Below, piece after piece: positions 7,580 through 15,893 of a DNA stretch of 64,000 nt. A program made the translations under genes and the position numbers. The notes under the pieces are model-generated. The model made no database searches. It saw nothing but the letters and a program-made list of their open reading frames with translations, and had not been told where the DNA came from. Position 1 is the first letter of the stretch. Each line of letters starts with the position of its first letter. This stretch comes from a bacterium (GTDB lineage: Bacteria; 4484-113; JAFGCY01). The DNA lies in the NCBI GenBank assembly GCA_020440605.1, contig JAGRNT010000003.1, positions 154,801 to 218,800 of the forward strand, read 5' to 3'.

Positions 7580-9214
7580 ATGGGACATGCCTACATCAGA
7601 CCGGTTGCTGCCGGCTTCGTGATCACCCTTGCCCTGCTCTGCGGACTGCTGCAACTGCAGGCCGTCGCTGCACCGGAGGAATCCCCGCCCGACAGCCGCT
7701 GGTTCAGCCAGCGCACGGAGGACAGCGGATATGTGCGCACGATCGTGAATGCGATCCAGCCGCTGGATGCCCCCGGCAACCCATATGCCGGCATGTACAG
7801 CGGGTGGGACCACTGGGCGATGCAGAACTTCCAGTCCGGCTTCACCATCAGCGACATCGGCGCGGAGTTCAAGTATCCCTATGACCCAGAGCCGGATGAA
7901 GACGGTATGGTGCGGCAGTGGATGGACATGCGGGTGGACAGGGATGGCTTCCTTGTTCCCTGGACACATTTCCTGGCGAGCTGGACCAACAAGGGCCTGA
8001 CATATGGCAGCGGCGAGGGACAGCCCGGCAGCGAGCTTGCAGTTGGTTTCGCGGTCGGCATGATTGACCATACCGCCTATGCCAACTGGAAAATGGCAAT
8101 CGAGGAAGCCCGCAGTGGCAACCAGGCGCAGACCTTCCCGCCGATTCCCGCCTGGCTGATGCAGCAGGATCCGCTCAGCGTGGTCTTCGTGCCGAATGGC
8201 GACATCTGCGTGAAGGGGCCCTTCGGCATCGTGGAAGCGGGCATGGACCACCAGGCAGTGATGGACCTCAAGGCCCACGAGCGCTGGTATCGCTACAGCC
8301 CGCAGGGAGAACTGCTGGAAACCGGGCAGATCTACCCCTGGAGCATTGCAGAGCATGCCTGGATGTGCTTCTACTGGCCGGAACTTCCCGGGAAGGTAGC
8401 TGAAATGAAGGAGCAGGGCTATGTCCCACATTACAGCACTGCCAGTGTACGTTTTGAGCCGGACCGCTCCCGCACGATGCAGCATGAAGCTGAGCACATG
8501 TTCAGCAAACCGGAATTCAAGCCGGTCAGCCCTGAGGAAGTGATTGCCTTCTATGACTACACCGGTTCGCAGATTGCTGCTGACACGGTTGAAGACAAGC
8601 CCCGTATGATCAGGCAGCTTGACTGGCCCGCCATTGGCAACTACTTTGAAGCCCAGAAGAGTCGTGGCGTGACCGGCGACTCCATGCTTTCCCCGTTTGA
8701 GGGACAGCCAAACGGGCCTGTAAGGCTGCAGGGGTCATACAGGGCTCCGGTTGCAGTCATTCCACCGAACCAGGATGCTCGCAGTCCCTACCCACTGCTG
8801 GAGGTCAGGCCGCTGGATGATCCTGCCAATCCCTACGCCGGGCAGTACAGCGAATGGGACAGGCTGTGTTACGCCAATGCCAGCCTGCGCAATGAGGAGT
8901 TGACAGCCCTGTTTGACGCAAAACGCCGCGCCATGGAAACCAGTGTCGCTGAAGCCAAGGCAGCGGGCAAGGACCTTGATCAGTACATGCAGGAGAATCC
9001 GGGCATATCCACGGCTGTCAGCCACAATGAAATGCTGGATCAGCGTATTGTCTCACTTTACAACGCCGTGGATGCTGAAGGCTGGCTTGTACCCGCAACT
9101 GGACAACAACCAGTGTCGCGCGGTGATGAATCAGCCACATATATCCGCGCCAATGTCACATTGACTGAGGATCAGTTCGCCCGCTATCAGGAATGGACTG
9201 CCACGAATCAATAG
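7580..9214 (+). CDS. Exported protein of unknown family, paralogue 1 of 3
   Basis: 544 aa from ATG 7580 (GGGAG 7 nt upstream); an in-frame TTG at 7544 is less likely because the paralogues also start MG.. directly before the signal peptide. The signal peptide is followed by AVAAPEE. The mature chain has two copies of a module beginning 'LDAPGNPYAGMYSGWDHW' (N-terminal) and 'LDDPANPYAGQYSEWDRLC' (C-terminal), plus 'PPIPAWLMQQDPLSVVFVPNG', ERWYRYSPQGELL and GQPNGPVRL. All of these recur in the next two genes. I do not recognise the family and see no enzyme motif. Conserved Trp/Tyr/Asp suggest a binding fold. Confidence 0.85.
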   Translation: MGHAYIRPVAAGFVITLALLCGLLQLQAVAAPEESPPDSRWFSQRTEDSGYVRTIVNAIQPLDAPGNPYAGMYSGWDHWAMQNFQSGFTISDIGAEFKYPYDPEPDEDGMVRQWMDMRVDRDGFLVPWTHFLASWTNKGLTYGSGEGQPGSELAVGFAVGMIDHTAYANWKMAIEEARSGNQAQTFPPIPAWLMQQDPLSVVFVPNGDICVKGPFGIVEAGMDHQAVMDLKAHERWYRYSPQGELLETGQIYPWSIAEHAWMCFYWPELPGKVAEMKEQGYVPHYSTASVRFEPDRSRTMQHEAEHMFSKPEFKPVSPEEVIAFYDYTGSQIAADTVEDKPRMIRQLDWPAIGNYFEAQKSRGVTGDSMLSPFEGQPNGPVRLQGSYRAPVAVIPPNQDARSPYPLLEVRPLDDPANPYAGQYSEWDRLCYANASLRNEELTALFDAKRRAMETSVAEAKAAGKDLDQYMQENPGISTAVSHNEMLDQRIVSLYNAVDAEGWLVPATGQQPVSRGDESATYIRANVTLTEDQFARYQEWTATNQ

Positions 9215-9264
9215 GAACCAGGTGTCTGGCTGCGTTGCCAGAACCACCCTTGAAGAGGAGAAAG

Positions 9265-10836
9265 ATGGGTAAGTACCTCAGTTTCGCAGTACTTGGCACA
9301 TTGCTGGCAATGTCCTTGGCCGCGCATGCAGCACAGCCGGAAATGCAGACGGCCAGTGAGCTGCGGCCGCTTGACGACCCGGCCAACCCCTACCTCGGGC
9401 AGTATGAGGGCTGGGATGTCTGGGCCTATGAGCACTTCCGGCCCGGAATGGATGGCCAGGCCATCATGGCGGAGCTGAGCGGCCCTGCGCCCGAGCTGCC
9501 CAAGGTGCGGCTGGCCGGATTCCTTCAGCTGGGCACTGACGAAGAGGGCCAGCTGCATCTCTGGACCTACCAGAAGGTGGATCCTGACGGATTCCTCGTG
9601 CCGGCCGGCCCTGCCGGGCCGAAGCTGCCTGAACTGACAACATATGCATTCGCCAGCGGGCCGATTGAGCGCAGCCTCTATGACGACTGGACGATGCAGG
9701 TCAATGCCGGCGTTGCCAGCAAGTACCCGCCCATTCCCGCCTTCATCGGGGAGCACGCACCACTGAGCCTGGTATTCGTCCCTAACGGCGAGTTCGCCGT
9801 GAAAGGACCGCTCGGGCTTGGCAACACTGAAAAGTACGACCCGCAGGAAAGCAGCAGGCTGGCTGCACGGGAACGCTGGTATCGTTACAATGCGGAGGGT
9901 GAACTGCTCGGCATGACGGGCGTGGTCGGCAGGGGATTCCATGACAACAGCTGGATACTCCTGTACTGGCCTGATCTGCAGTCGAAGATTCAGGAAATGG
10001 ACCAACGGGGGCTATCAGCCAGTTTCCGGCACGGAACAGTCAGTTTTGCGCCGTCAAACACACGCAGCTACGACAACGAAGCCGATAGCCTGTGGGACAG
10101 CGACAAGCCGTTTGCACGAACAACAGCGGAAGATGTTGTTGAATGCTATGACTACCACGGCCAGCCCATTCCGGTAGAAGAGGCCTGGTCAGACAGTGAT
10201 GATCTGCGCCGCGTCGGCCAGCAGATGGACGCTCCGATCATCAAGCTGTACTATGACGCGCAGCTTTCGGTTGGCTACACGAGCAATGAAGCCAGCTCCT
10301 TCAGCGGACAGGCCAATGGGCCAGTGATGGTCAGCCCTGATTACGAACCTCCCGTGGCAGCCTATCCTGGCAGGGGTGGCAACTACGATTTCGTGGAGAA
10401 GCCCGTTGTCAGGGCACTGGATGCGCCTGGCAATCCCTACCTGGGAATGTACAGTGAGTGGGACAGGCTGTGCTTTGAGCATTGCGGTGAACATGCCCCG
10501 AGGCAGATGGAGCTGCTCACAAGCAACAGGCAGGCCAGGCAGCAGCTGGTTGACGACGCAAAGGCTGCCGGCAAGACGCTGGAGCAGTTCAGGCAGGAGC
10601 ATCCTGAGCTGGCAAGCGGGTATCCCTCCGAAGGTCTGGAGGAGGAGGGAATCCTCACCCTGTTCGGCCATGTGGATGACAATGGCTATCTGATTCCGAT
10701 GGCGAAGACCCGCATGTGGCCGGGATCCCGTTCCGTCAGTGACTACGCCACGGACTGGGTGATCTCCGCGACCCTGCAGTTCGATGAGGAAACACTCAGG
10801 CGCTTTGAGGACTGGAAGGCCAGTCTGGAACACTGA
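9265..10836 (+). CDS. Exported protein of unknown family, paralogue 2 of 3
   Basis: 523 aa. ATG 9265 follows GAGGAG; the longer frame from 9193 overlaps the upstream gene and lacks a ribosome site. Signal peptide MGKYLSFAVLGTLLAM..AHA. It contains 'LDDPANPYLGQYEGWDVW' near the N-terminus, 'LDAPGNPYLGMYSEWDRLC' near residue 400, and the shared 'PPIPAFIGEHAPLSLVFVPNG', ERWYRYNAEGELLG and GQANGPVMV motifs. The gap to each neighbouring family member is 50 nt, so the three genes look like one operon built by tandem duplication. Function unknown. Confidence 0.85.
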   Translation: MGKYLSFAVLGTLLAMSLAAHAAQPEMQTASELRPLDDPANPYLGQYEGWDVWAYEHFRPGMDGQAIMAELSGPAPELPKVRLAGFLQLGTDEEGQLHLWTYQKVDPDGFLVPAGPAGPKLPELTTYAFASGPIERSLYDDWTMQVNAGVASKYPPIPAFIGEHAPLSLVFVPNGEFAVKGPLGLGNTEKYDPQESSRLAARERWYRYNAEGELLGMTGVVGRGFHDNSWILLYWPDLQSKIQEMDQRGLSASFRHGTVSFAPSNTRSYDNEADSLWDSDKPFARTTAEDVVECYDYHGQPIPVEEAWSDSDDLRRVGQQMDAPIIKLYYDAQLSVGYTSNEASSFSGQANGPVMVSPDYEPPVAAYPGRGGNYDFVEKPVVRALDAPGNPYLGMYSEWDRLCFEHCGEHAPRQMELLTSNRQARQQLVDDAKAAGKTLEQFRQEHPELASGYPSEGLEEEGILTLFGHVDDNGYLIPMAKTRMWPGSRSVSDYATDWVISATLQFDEETLRRFEDWKASLEH

Positions 10837-10886
10837 TCCGTCCCGGCTGGTCTGTGCACCGGGAAACTATGGATGTGAGGGAAGTG

Positions 10887-12491
10887 ATGGGGAAGTACCG
10901 GAATAAAGGCAGCTATCTGCTGCCACTGATGCTTACCGCCTGCCTGCTGGCAGGTACAGTTCAGGCATTTGCAGAGGATGCCGGGCCGGATCCGGCAGTT
11001 AATGCAGGCGCTATGGAGCTGCGGTCGCTGGATGACCCCGCCAACCCCTACCTCGGGCAGTATGAGGAATGGGATGTCTGGGCCCATGAGCATCATCGGC
11101 CTGACATCACTTCCTACAACGAGCTGTTCAGCGAGTTTCCGCCGGGAACGCCACCGAAGGTCGCTGACAACGGCATGCAGGAGCGGCACCTTGACTTGCC
11201 CGTCGATGAGCAGGGTTGGCAGATTCCCTGGCGCATCTACTCGCAACGCATTCAGCAGGCGAAGCAGGATGGCGTCTCCTTTGAGGAACTGCCGCGCGAG
11301 CGCACGCTGTTTGCCGCAGGCCTGATCAGCCCGCAACTCTGGCAACAACGTGAGCAGGTCCGGATAGACCTGCGCGCAGCGGCCCTGCCGCCGATACCGG
11401 CCTGGCTGGGGCAGGACCCTCCGCTGGAACTGCAGTTCATGCCGGACGGCGAGTTCGTTGCCAGGGGGCGTCTCGGGCTCGTGCCGCACAACATGCGCCC
11501 CATGGATTGCCTGAAGCTCGGCAGGGACGAGCGCTGGTACCGCTACAGTGCGCAGGGCGAGCTGCTCGGCCAGTCAGACTACTACTTCCCCGGCATGCTG
11601 GACAGCAACTGGATGTACATCTACTGGCCCGGTCTCGAACAGCTGACTTACGACATGCAGGCGCAGGGCCTGGAACCATGGACGCGCGGTCGCTGCGTGT
11701 TCTTCGGCAGGCCGCAGTCTGAATGGGACAGTCCCGGCGAAGCCGAGCCTGGGTGCTTCAGCCACTGCTTCAACTACCTCGGAGAGGAACAGGATGTCAC
11801 AGTAGCCTGGCAGTCCGCTGATCGCATTGCTGATCTGCGCCTGTTTGGCAACGATGTGCGGGAGATCCACCAGACCCAGCTCCGGCAGGGCATTGCCGCT
11901 GCGCAGGATACTTCGCGCTTTGAGGGACTGGCCAATGGCCCCGTGCGTGTCAGGCCGGATGATTCCCGTCCCCTGCTGGCGCGGCGCAGCCCGAACGATG
12001 ACTGGCATCAGAGCATGGTGGAGATCCGGCCGCTAGACGATCCTGACAACCCCTGGCGCGGGCAGTACTCCGAATGGGATCTCCTGTGCATCGGGGCCTT
12101 CAGCCGCGGCGAGGAGCCGCTGCAGGAGCTGTTCGCCGTCAAGCGCGCCAGCCTGCTGGGTGAGGAGATGGCCGTGCCGCGGCCTGGCATGACACTCGAC
12201 GAGCTGAAGGTTATGGACTCGGTATCGCTCTCCAGTGAGGAAATCAGCGAGCAGCGCATCGTATCGCTCAGCAACCATGTCAGCCGGGACGGCTGGCTGG
12301 TCCCGGACGTTGTTGCGACTGAACTGAACCTGGCCGTCAGGCAGGGTGAGCGCGAGAGGCAGGACCTGCGCAGCAATGAATTCCTGGCAGAGATATCAGT
12401 GCATGTCCGGCTCGATGAAGCGGCATACCTGCGCTACGAGGCCTGGCAGGCTGAGCGAAATGTTGCGCTCAGGCTGAAACCGGCCTCCTAA
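10887..12491 (+). CDS. Exported protein of unknown family, paralogue 3 of 3
   Basis: 534 aa. ATG 10887 gives MGKYRNKGSYLLPL, matching paralogue 2, with GAGGGAAG just upstream; GTG/ATG codons 18-33 nt upstream are possible alternatives. Signal peptide to ~AFAED, then 'LDDPANPYLGQYEEWDVW' and, in the C-terminal half, 'LDDPDNPWRGQYSEWDLLC'. Also 'PPIPAWLGQDPPLELQFMPDG', ERWYRYSAQGELLG and GLANGPVRV. It ends by convergent 4-nt overlap with the gene at 12488-13393. Function unknown. Confidence 0.85.
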   Translation: MGKYRNKGSYLLPLMLTACLLAGTVQAFAEDAGPDPAVNAGAMELRSLDDPANPYLGQYEEWDVWAHEHHRPDITSYNELFSEFPPGTPPKVADNGMQERHLDLPVDEQGWQIPWRIYSQRIQQAKQDGVSFEELPRERTLFAAGLISPQLWQQREQVRIDLRAAALPPIPAWLGQDPPLELQFMPDGEFVARGRLGLVPHNMRPMDCLKLGRDERWYRYSAQGELLGQSDYYFPGMLDSNWMYIYWPGLEQLTYDMQAQGLEPWTRGRCVFFGRPQSEWDSPGEAEPGCFSHCFNYLGEEQDVTVAWQSADRIADLRLFGNDVREIHQTQLRQGIAAAQDTSRFEGLANGPVRVRPDDSRPLLARRSPNDDWHQSMVEIRPLDDPDNPWRGQYSEWDLLCIGAFSRGEEPLQELFAVKRASLLGEEMAVPRPGMTLDELKVMDSVSLSSEEISEQRIVSLSNHVSRDGWLVPDVVATELNLAVRQGERERQDLRSNEFLAEISVHVRLDEAAYLRYEAWQAERNVALRLKPAS

Positions 12492-13393
12492 TTAAGCTGG
12501 CGGATGCTCGGCTTCAGGTCCAGCTTGTTGAGGTAGACCTCGTAACTCTCCGGCGAAATGATGTCGCCCTGCTTGCGGATCAGCGCCATCAGGCAGCTTT
12601 CCAGCACGTTCATGCCGAAGCTGCGGCCCTCGATCACCGGCGTGGTGGTGATCAGCCAGCCCAGCCCGCGCTCCTTGAGCAGCGCCTCATCCTCCGCCGT
12701 TGTGGTGTTGGTGAGGATCACCTTGCCGTCCAGCCTGGGTGGGATATTGCGCCGGATGTAATGGAAGTCGCCGCAGATCCAGTCCGCCCAGTTGAACAGC
12801 TCACTGTGCTTGGGCTTGTGCTCCTTCTGCTTGTCGCCGGTCGGGTAGATCAGCTGGAAGGGCAGGCGCGTGATCACCGGGGCCACCACGCAGGCGAAGT
12901 TGTAGACGGCCTGCAGGCGCCTGAGCGGGATCGGGATATCGAGCGCGAAGATCAGGTCGCCGTAGATCACCTCATCGCAATATGTGCTGATGCCCTCGGC
13001 CATCCCCCAGCGGTCCACCGCGCTGACCACCAGCGCCTTGCTGCCCTGCATCGGTCGCTCCGTGAAGTTCTCGCTCAGCCAGTCCACCATCTGCCGCTCG
13101 AGCGTCAGCTTCAGCCCGCTGCCATCCGCTACCGGGGTGCTCTTGGCCTGGTCGGCCAGCCGCTTCGCATCGCGGATCATCCAGCGCTTCTTCCGGGCGC
13201 AGAGCCAGAGGTCGATGCCCCCGAGCCCGATCGCATCCACTTCGCCGTCCAGCTCGGCGATCAGGCGCATTGCCTCCGGGAAATCGCCGTCGGTGCCCTT
13301 GCGCACCAGCTCCACTTCCTCACCGAGGAAGTTCGCCCGCGATGATTTGTCGCGTGAGCTGGAACCGAGGGAAACCGAGACTACTCGCAGCAT
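12488..13393 (-). CDS. Conserved protein of the type sometimes labelled 'quinate 5-dehydrogenase'
   Basis: 301 aa from ATG 13393. The N-terminus MLRVVSVSLGSSSRDKS, then 'ELVRKGTDGDFPEAMRLI', DAIGLGGIDLWLC, TPVADGSGLKLTLER and, near the C-terminus, 'TNTTTAEDEALLKERGLGWL', matches from memory a conserved bacterial family carried in databases under the doubtful name quinate 5-dehydrogenase. I see no shikimate-dehydrogenase NADP motif, so I would not trust that name. The two GTxG/GG-rich loops suggest a nucleotide- or phosphate-binding fold. TATAAT lies 6 nt upstream of the ATG with no Shine-Dalgarno, so the mRNA is probably leaderless. Confidence 0.75.
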   Translation of the reverse strand: MLRVVSVSLGSSSRDKSSRANFLGEEVELVRKGTDGDFPEAMRLIAELDGEVDAIGLGGIDLWLCARKKRWMIRDAKRLADQAKSTPVADGSGLKLTLERQMVDWLSENFTERPMQGSKALVVSAVDRWGMAEGISTYCDEVIYGDLIFALDIPIPLRRLQAVYNFACVVAPVITRLPFQLIYPTGDKQKEHKPKHSELFNWADWICGDFHYIRRNIPPRLDGKVILTNTTTAEDEALLKERGLGWLITTTPVIEGRSFGMNVLESCLMALIRKQGDIISPESYEVYLNKLDLKPSIRQLN

Positions 13394-13399
13394 CGGCCG

Positions 13400-13405
13400 A
13401 TTATA
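13400..13405 (-). promoter_or_regulatory. -10 box, leaderless start (gene at 12488-13393)
   Basis: TATAAT on the minus strand, 6 nt from the ATG at 13393. Transcription would begin at or next to the start codon. No ribosome site is present. Confidence 0.6.
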
Positions 13406-13476
13406 GACCCGGAATCGCTGTCGCACCGGGCCGGATCGGCAGTGGACTTGGCTAAGATATATGGGTGGAGGACCGG

Positions 13477-14070
13477 ATGAGTACGAAGCACGAAGCCGCC
13501 GAGGGACTTTCCCGCCGCGAAATGATCAGCCGCCTGCTGGGGGCGGGCTGCACCGCCTGCCTGGGAGCGCTGGCCACGTCCTGCCCGGGGGGCAGCGATT
13601 GGGGTAAGCCCGAGAAGCATGCTGCCTCCGGCATGGCTGACCAGCTGGAATTCGCGGTCAGCGATGTGCCGCTCAATTCCGCGCGGCCCGTGGTGGTCGG
13701 CGGGGCGATGGCCTTCCTCGTGCATTACGAGATGGGCGGGGCCGAACACTGGATCGCTCTCGAGAACAAGTGCACCCACAAGAAGAGCGCGCTCAACTTC
13801 GACGAAACGGAGCACATCTTCAAATGCCCGCTGCATGACAGCGAGTTCGCCATGGACGGCAGTGTGCGCGAGCGGCCGGGGCCGAAGTTCTGGCCGGCCA
13901 AGCGCGGGCTGTTCAGCTGGCCGGTCGAGGTCGATGGCGACAGGGTGCGCATCATGGCGGACGCCGGCAGCGAAGGTGCGGAGTTCGTGTCAGCCGAATC
14001 TGGCGACGCAGCTGCTGGTGACAGCGCTGGCAACGACGCAGCCGCTGGCGAGCACGACGGCGACGAGTAG
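13477..14070 (+). CDS. Rieske [2Fe-2S] protein with Tat signal
   Basis: 197 aa from ATG 13477 (GGAGGA 5 nt upstream; a GTG at 13465 would sit on that site). LSRREMISRLLGAG is a twin-arginine signal, and LATSC after the hydrophobic core may be a lipobox. The Rieske cluster motif is complete: C99-T-H101 and C117-P-L-H120, spaced C-x-H-x15-C-x-x-H. PLHDSEFAMDG follows the second pair as in ferredoxin-type Rieske domains. The C-terminal tail is Ala/Asp/Gly rich and probably disordered. No cytochrome b partner is adjacent, so a stand-alone periplasmic electron carrier or oxygenase-type ferredoxin is more likely than a bc1 subunit. Confidence 0.88.
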   Translation: MSTKHEAAEGLSRREMISRLLGAGCTACLGALATSCPGGSDWGKPEKHAASGMADQLEFAVSDVPLNSARPVVVGGAMAFLVHYEMGGAEHWIALENKCTHKKSALNFDETEHIFKCPLHDSEFAMDGSVRERPGPKFWPAKRGLFSWPVEVDGDRVRIMADAGSEGAEFVSAESGDAAAGDSAGNDAAAGEHDGDE

Positions 14071-14705
14071 GTGGCCCGGAGCAATCCGGGCAACGGAGGT
14101 CAGCTGTAAAGCTGACAAGGAGGTCAACCGTGAGGTTGACAACGGAGGTCAGAATTCATTCTGACAACTGACTGTTCACCACAAAGTACACCAGGCACAC
14201 AAAGTTTTCATCTGATCACGAAGCAGTTCCCCGTGCTCAAATGGACCATCGTGGACTTTGTGACTTCGTGGTGATTCTGACAACGGAGGTCAGAATTCAT
14301 TCTGACAACACGGCTTAACCAATTAGTCAATAAGACACTGTGACATCTCAACCCTCCGCAATTGTCTGCCTGACTTCGTGACTCAGTGACTTTCCCCAGC
14401 CACCAAGGTACTAAGACACCAGGAAGATTCAATAATGGTGCGGTAGAGAATTCAGCAGATTGTCAGCTTTACAGCTGACCTCCCATCCCGAAACCCGAAA
14501 CCGTTTTCCTCTGCGTCCCTGCGCCTCTGCGTTATGAAATCGGCCCGCCTGCCTCGTAGCCACCCGCGCGCAGGCGCGACTTAGCAGTTGGAATTGAGTC
14601 TGCCGAAACCGGATCCCCGAAACCCCACAGCCCGGATGGCTCCGGACCGCCAAGCGCCTGACTGACAACAGGCCTCCATCGCCCGGCTGTCACCGGGCCT
14701 CCGTC
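14071..14705. repeat. Repeat-filled spacer with seven variable-arm hairpins
   Basis: No gene is supported here. Hairpins lie at 14074-14091, 14099-14116, 14123-14140, 14148-14165, 14289-14306, 14462-14479 and 14681-14698. Four share outer bases GGAGGTCA...TGACAA while the inner triplets differ but still pair (GCT/AGC, ACC/GGT, GAA/TTC). Short degenerate tandem words fill the rest: CACAAAGTACACCAGG near 14181, CACCAAGGTACTAAGACACC near 14402, and CTGCGTCCCTGCGCCTCTGCG near 14511. These resemble the short-period intergenic repeats seen in several bacterial phyla. Confidence 0.7.
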
Positions 14706-15254
14706 CTAGTTCTCGCGGAAGTCGGAGGGGCTGATCTGGCGCAGGAATTCCTTGAAGGTCTCCGGGCTGGCGTCGAGATCCAGCTGCGGCTCGGGGCCAC
14801 TCTGCGGCTCATCCTCCGCGCTGTTCACATCCTCGCCGGCTTCCGGGGCCAGTTCGACGAACTTGATGTTGCACATCAGTTCCTCGCTGACGTAGATCTT
14901 CACGTTCCTGCGCAGGGCCAGCGCGATCGCATCCGTCGGGCGGCAGTCCACCTCGAGCGTGCGCCCGTCGCTGTCGAGGTACAGCTTGGCGTAGTAGGTG
15001 CTGCTCTCCAGGCGGTCGATCACCACGCGGGAGACATGCACCCCGAGCTGCCCGAGAATCGTGGACATCAGGTCGTGCGTGAGCGGACGCGGCGGGATCT
15101 TGTTGTCAACCGCCAGCTCAATGCTGCTGGCTTCGAGCTCACCGATCCAGATCGGCAGGTACAGTTCCTTCTCCATGTCCTTCAGGAAAAGCACCGGCGC
15201 CTTCTGGCGGTGGTCGTAGCGCAGGTCAAAGAAGTCTACCTTTGTTAGTGACAT
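14706..15254 (-). CDS. Bifunctional nuclease (BFN / DUF151) family protein
   Basis: 182 aa. The BFN core spans ~1-140: 'FFDLRYDHRQKAPVLFLKD', LYLPIWIGELEASSIEL, RPLTHDLM, and the signature DCRPTDAIALALR at 103-115. The acidic C-terminal tail (~140-182) is probably flexible. Family members have been described as having both DNase and RNase activity in plants, and the domain is widespread in bacteria. TATAAT lies 8 nt upstream of the ATG with no ribosome site, so a leaderless mRNA is likely. Confidence 0.88.
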   Translation of the reverse strand: MSLTKVDFFDLRYDHRQKAPVLFLKDMEKELYLPIWIGELEASSIELAVDNKIPPRPLTHDLMSTILGQLGVHVSRVVIDRLESSTYYAKLYLDSDGRTLEVDCRPTDAIALALRRNVKIYVSEELMCNIKFVELAPEAGEDVNSAEDEPQSGPEPQLDLDASPETFKEFLRQISPSDFREN

Positions 15255-15262
15255 CCAACGGG

Positions 15263-15268
15263 ATTATA
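15263..15268 (-). promoter_or_regulatory. -10 box, leaderless start (BFN gene)
   Basis: TATAAT on the minus strand ends 8 nt before the ATG at 15254. There is no purine-rich ribosome site between them. Confidence 0.6.
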
Positions 15269-15356
15269 CCATTTCAGGGGCTTCGCCACGCGGCTGCGGC
15301 GAATTCCAGACAAGCCTCAGCGCCCCGCCGGGAAGCCGCCTAAGATAATCCCCGCC

Positions 15357-15577
15357 GGGAATGGGTAACATATGACGGAGGGTGACCTCCGGTACTAATT
15401 CCAGGGCAAGGAGGCAGTGAGTATGGCGAATCCGCCGGCGCTTTCGGGACAGAGCGCAAGCTCCTGTCAGTACCGAAACTAAGCAGCCAACTATCCAATT
15501 TCCCGTTTTCCTAACCCCCCTTCGCCTCCCCGGAGGCAACGGCTGCCGGACCTTCCCGGGTCCGGCAGCTTGTTTTT
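15357..15577 (+). ncRNA. Candidate structured non-coding RNA with its own terminator
   Basis: Non-coding but strongly structured. CGGAGG-GTGA-CCTCCG (15376-15391) is a GNRA-loop hairpin. GGTACT (15391-15396) pairs with AGTACC (15469-15474), enclosing AGGAG/CTCCT, GGCG-AATC-CGCC and GCGCT..AGCGC hairpins as a multibranch fold. A strong intrinsic terminator follows (15543-15577). GATAAT at 15344-15349 is a possible -10 box. It does not match 6S, SRP, RNase P or tmRNA features that I know. The 5' end is uncertain. Confidence 0.4.
15543..15577 (+). terminator. Rho-independent terminator
   Basis: CTGCCGGACC and GGTCCGGCAG pair perfectly (10 bp, 6-nt loop), followed by CTTGTTTTT. No protein gene reads into it from the left on this strand, which is why a non-coding transcript is proposed upstream. 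Confidence 0.75.
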
Positions 15578-15880
15578 CTGCCTCCTCACGCAAGCGCTCG
15601 TCGGTCTGCGCACCGGATCGAAGCCAAGCTCCGCTCCTCCCGCTCGTTACTGCCTGTGCCGACTCGCCCAAGGGCTCGTCGGTCTGCAGAGCAGCCCGAA
15701 AGCAAGTTTCGGCCTGTCTGCTAGTCACACTGTCTTTCCGCTCGTGCAAGCACTCGTGGGTCTGCGCACCGGAGCGAAGCCGCCTGGGTCGCGCTGATGT
15801 TGCATGGCTGTCCCCGCTGAATGATTGAGATTCAAATTGATTCGTGAGAGCAGCATTCCTCCACTGAAGTATTCCATTGC
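15578..15880. repeat. Degenerate direct repeats around 'CTCGTCGGTCTGC'
   Basis: The phrase GCTCGTCGGTCTGC or GCACTCGTGGGTCTGC occurs near 15597, 15675 and 15748, each in a context of CTCACGCAAG or CGTGCAAG words. Related text recurs at 49180-49230 and 32110-32380. CCGAAA-GCAAG-TTTCGG (about 15698) is a hairpin whose GCAAG loop is reused elsewhere. No gene is supported. Confidence 0.6.
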
Positions 15881-15886
15881 TATACT
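15881..15886 (+). promoter_or_regulatory. -10 box, leaderless start (gene at 15894)
   Basis: TATACT, 7 nt before ATG 15894, with no ribosome site. It decides the start in favour of 15894 over an in-frame TTG at 15825. Confidence 0.55.
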
Positions 15887-15893
15887 GACAGTG

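Noticed and set aside
12488..13393. Calling this gene a quinate/shikimate dehydrogenase enzyme
   Set aside because: The familiar database label is not backed by a visible NADP-binding or shikimate-binding motif, so only family resemblance is reported.
14208..14668. Short open frames in the repeat spacer
   Set aside because: They are made of tandem repeat words, have no ribosome site or -10 box, and their codon use differs from all real genes here.
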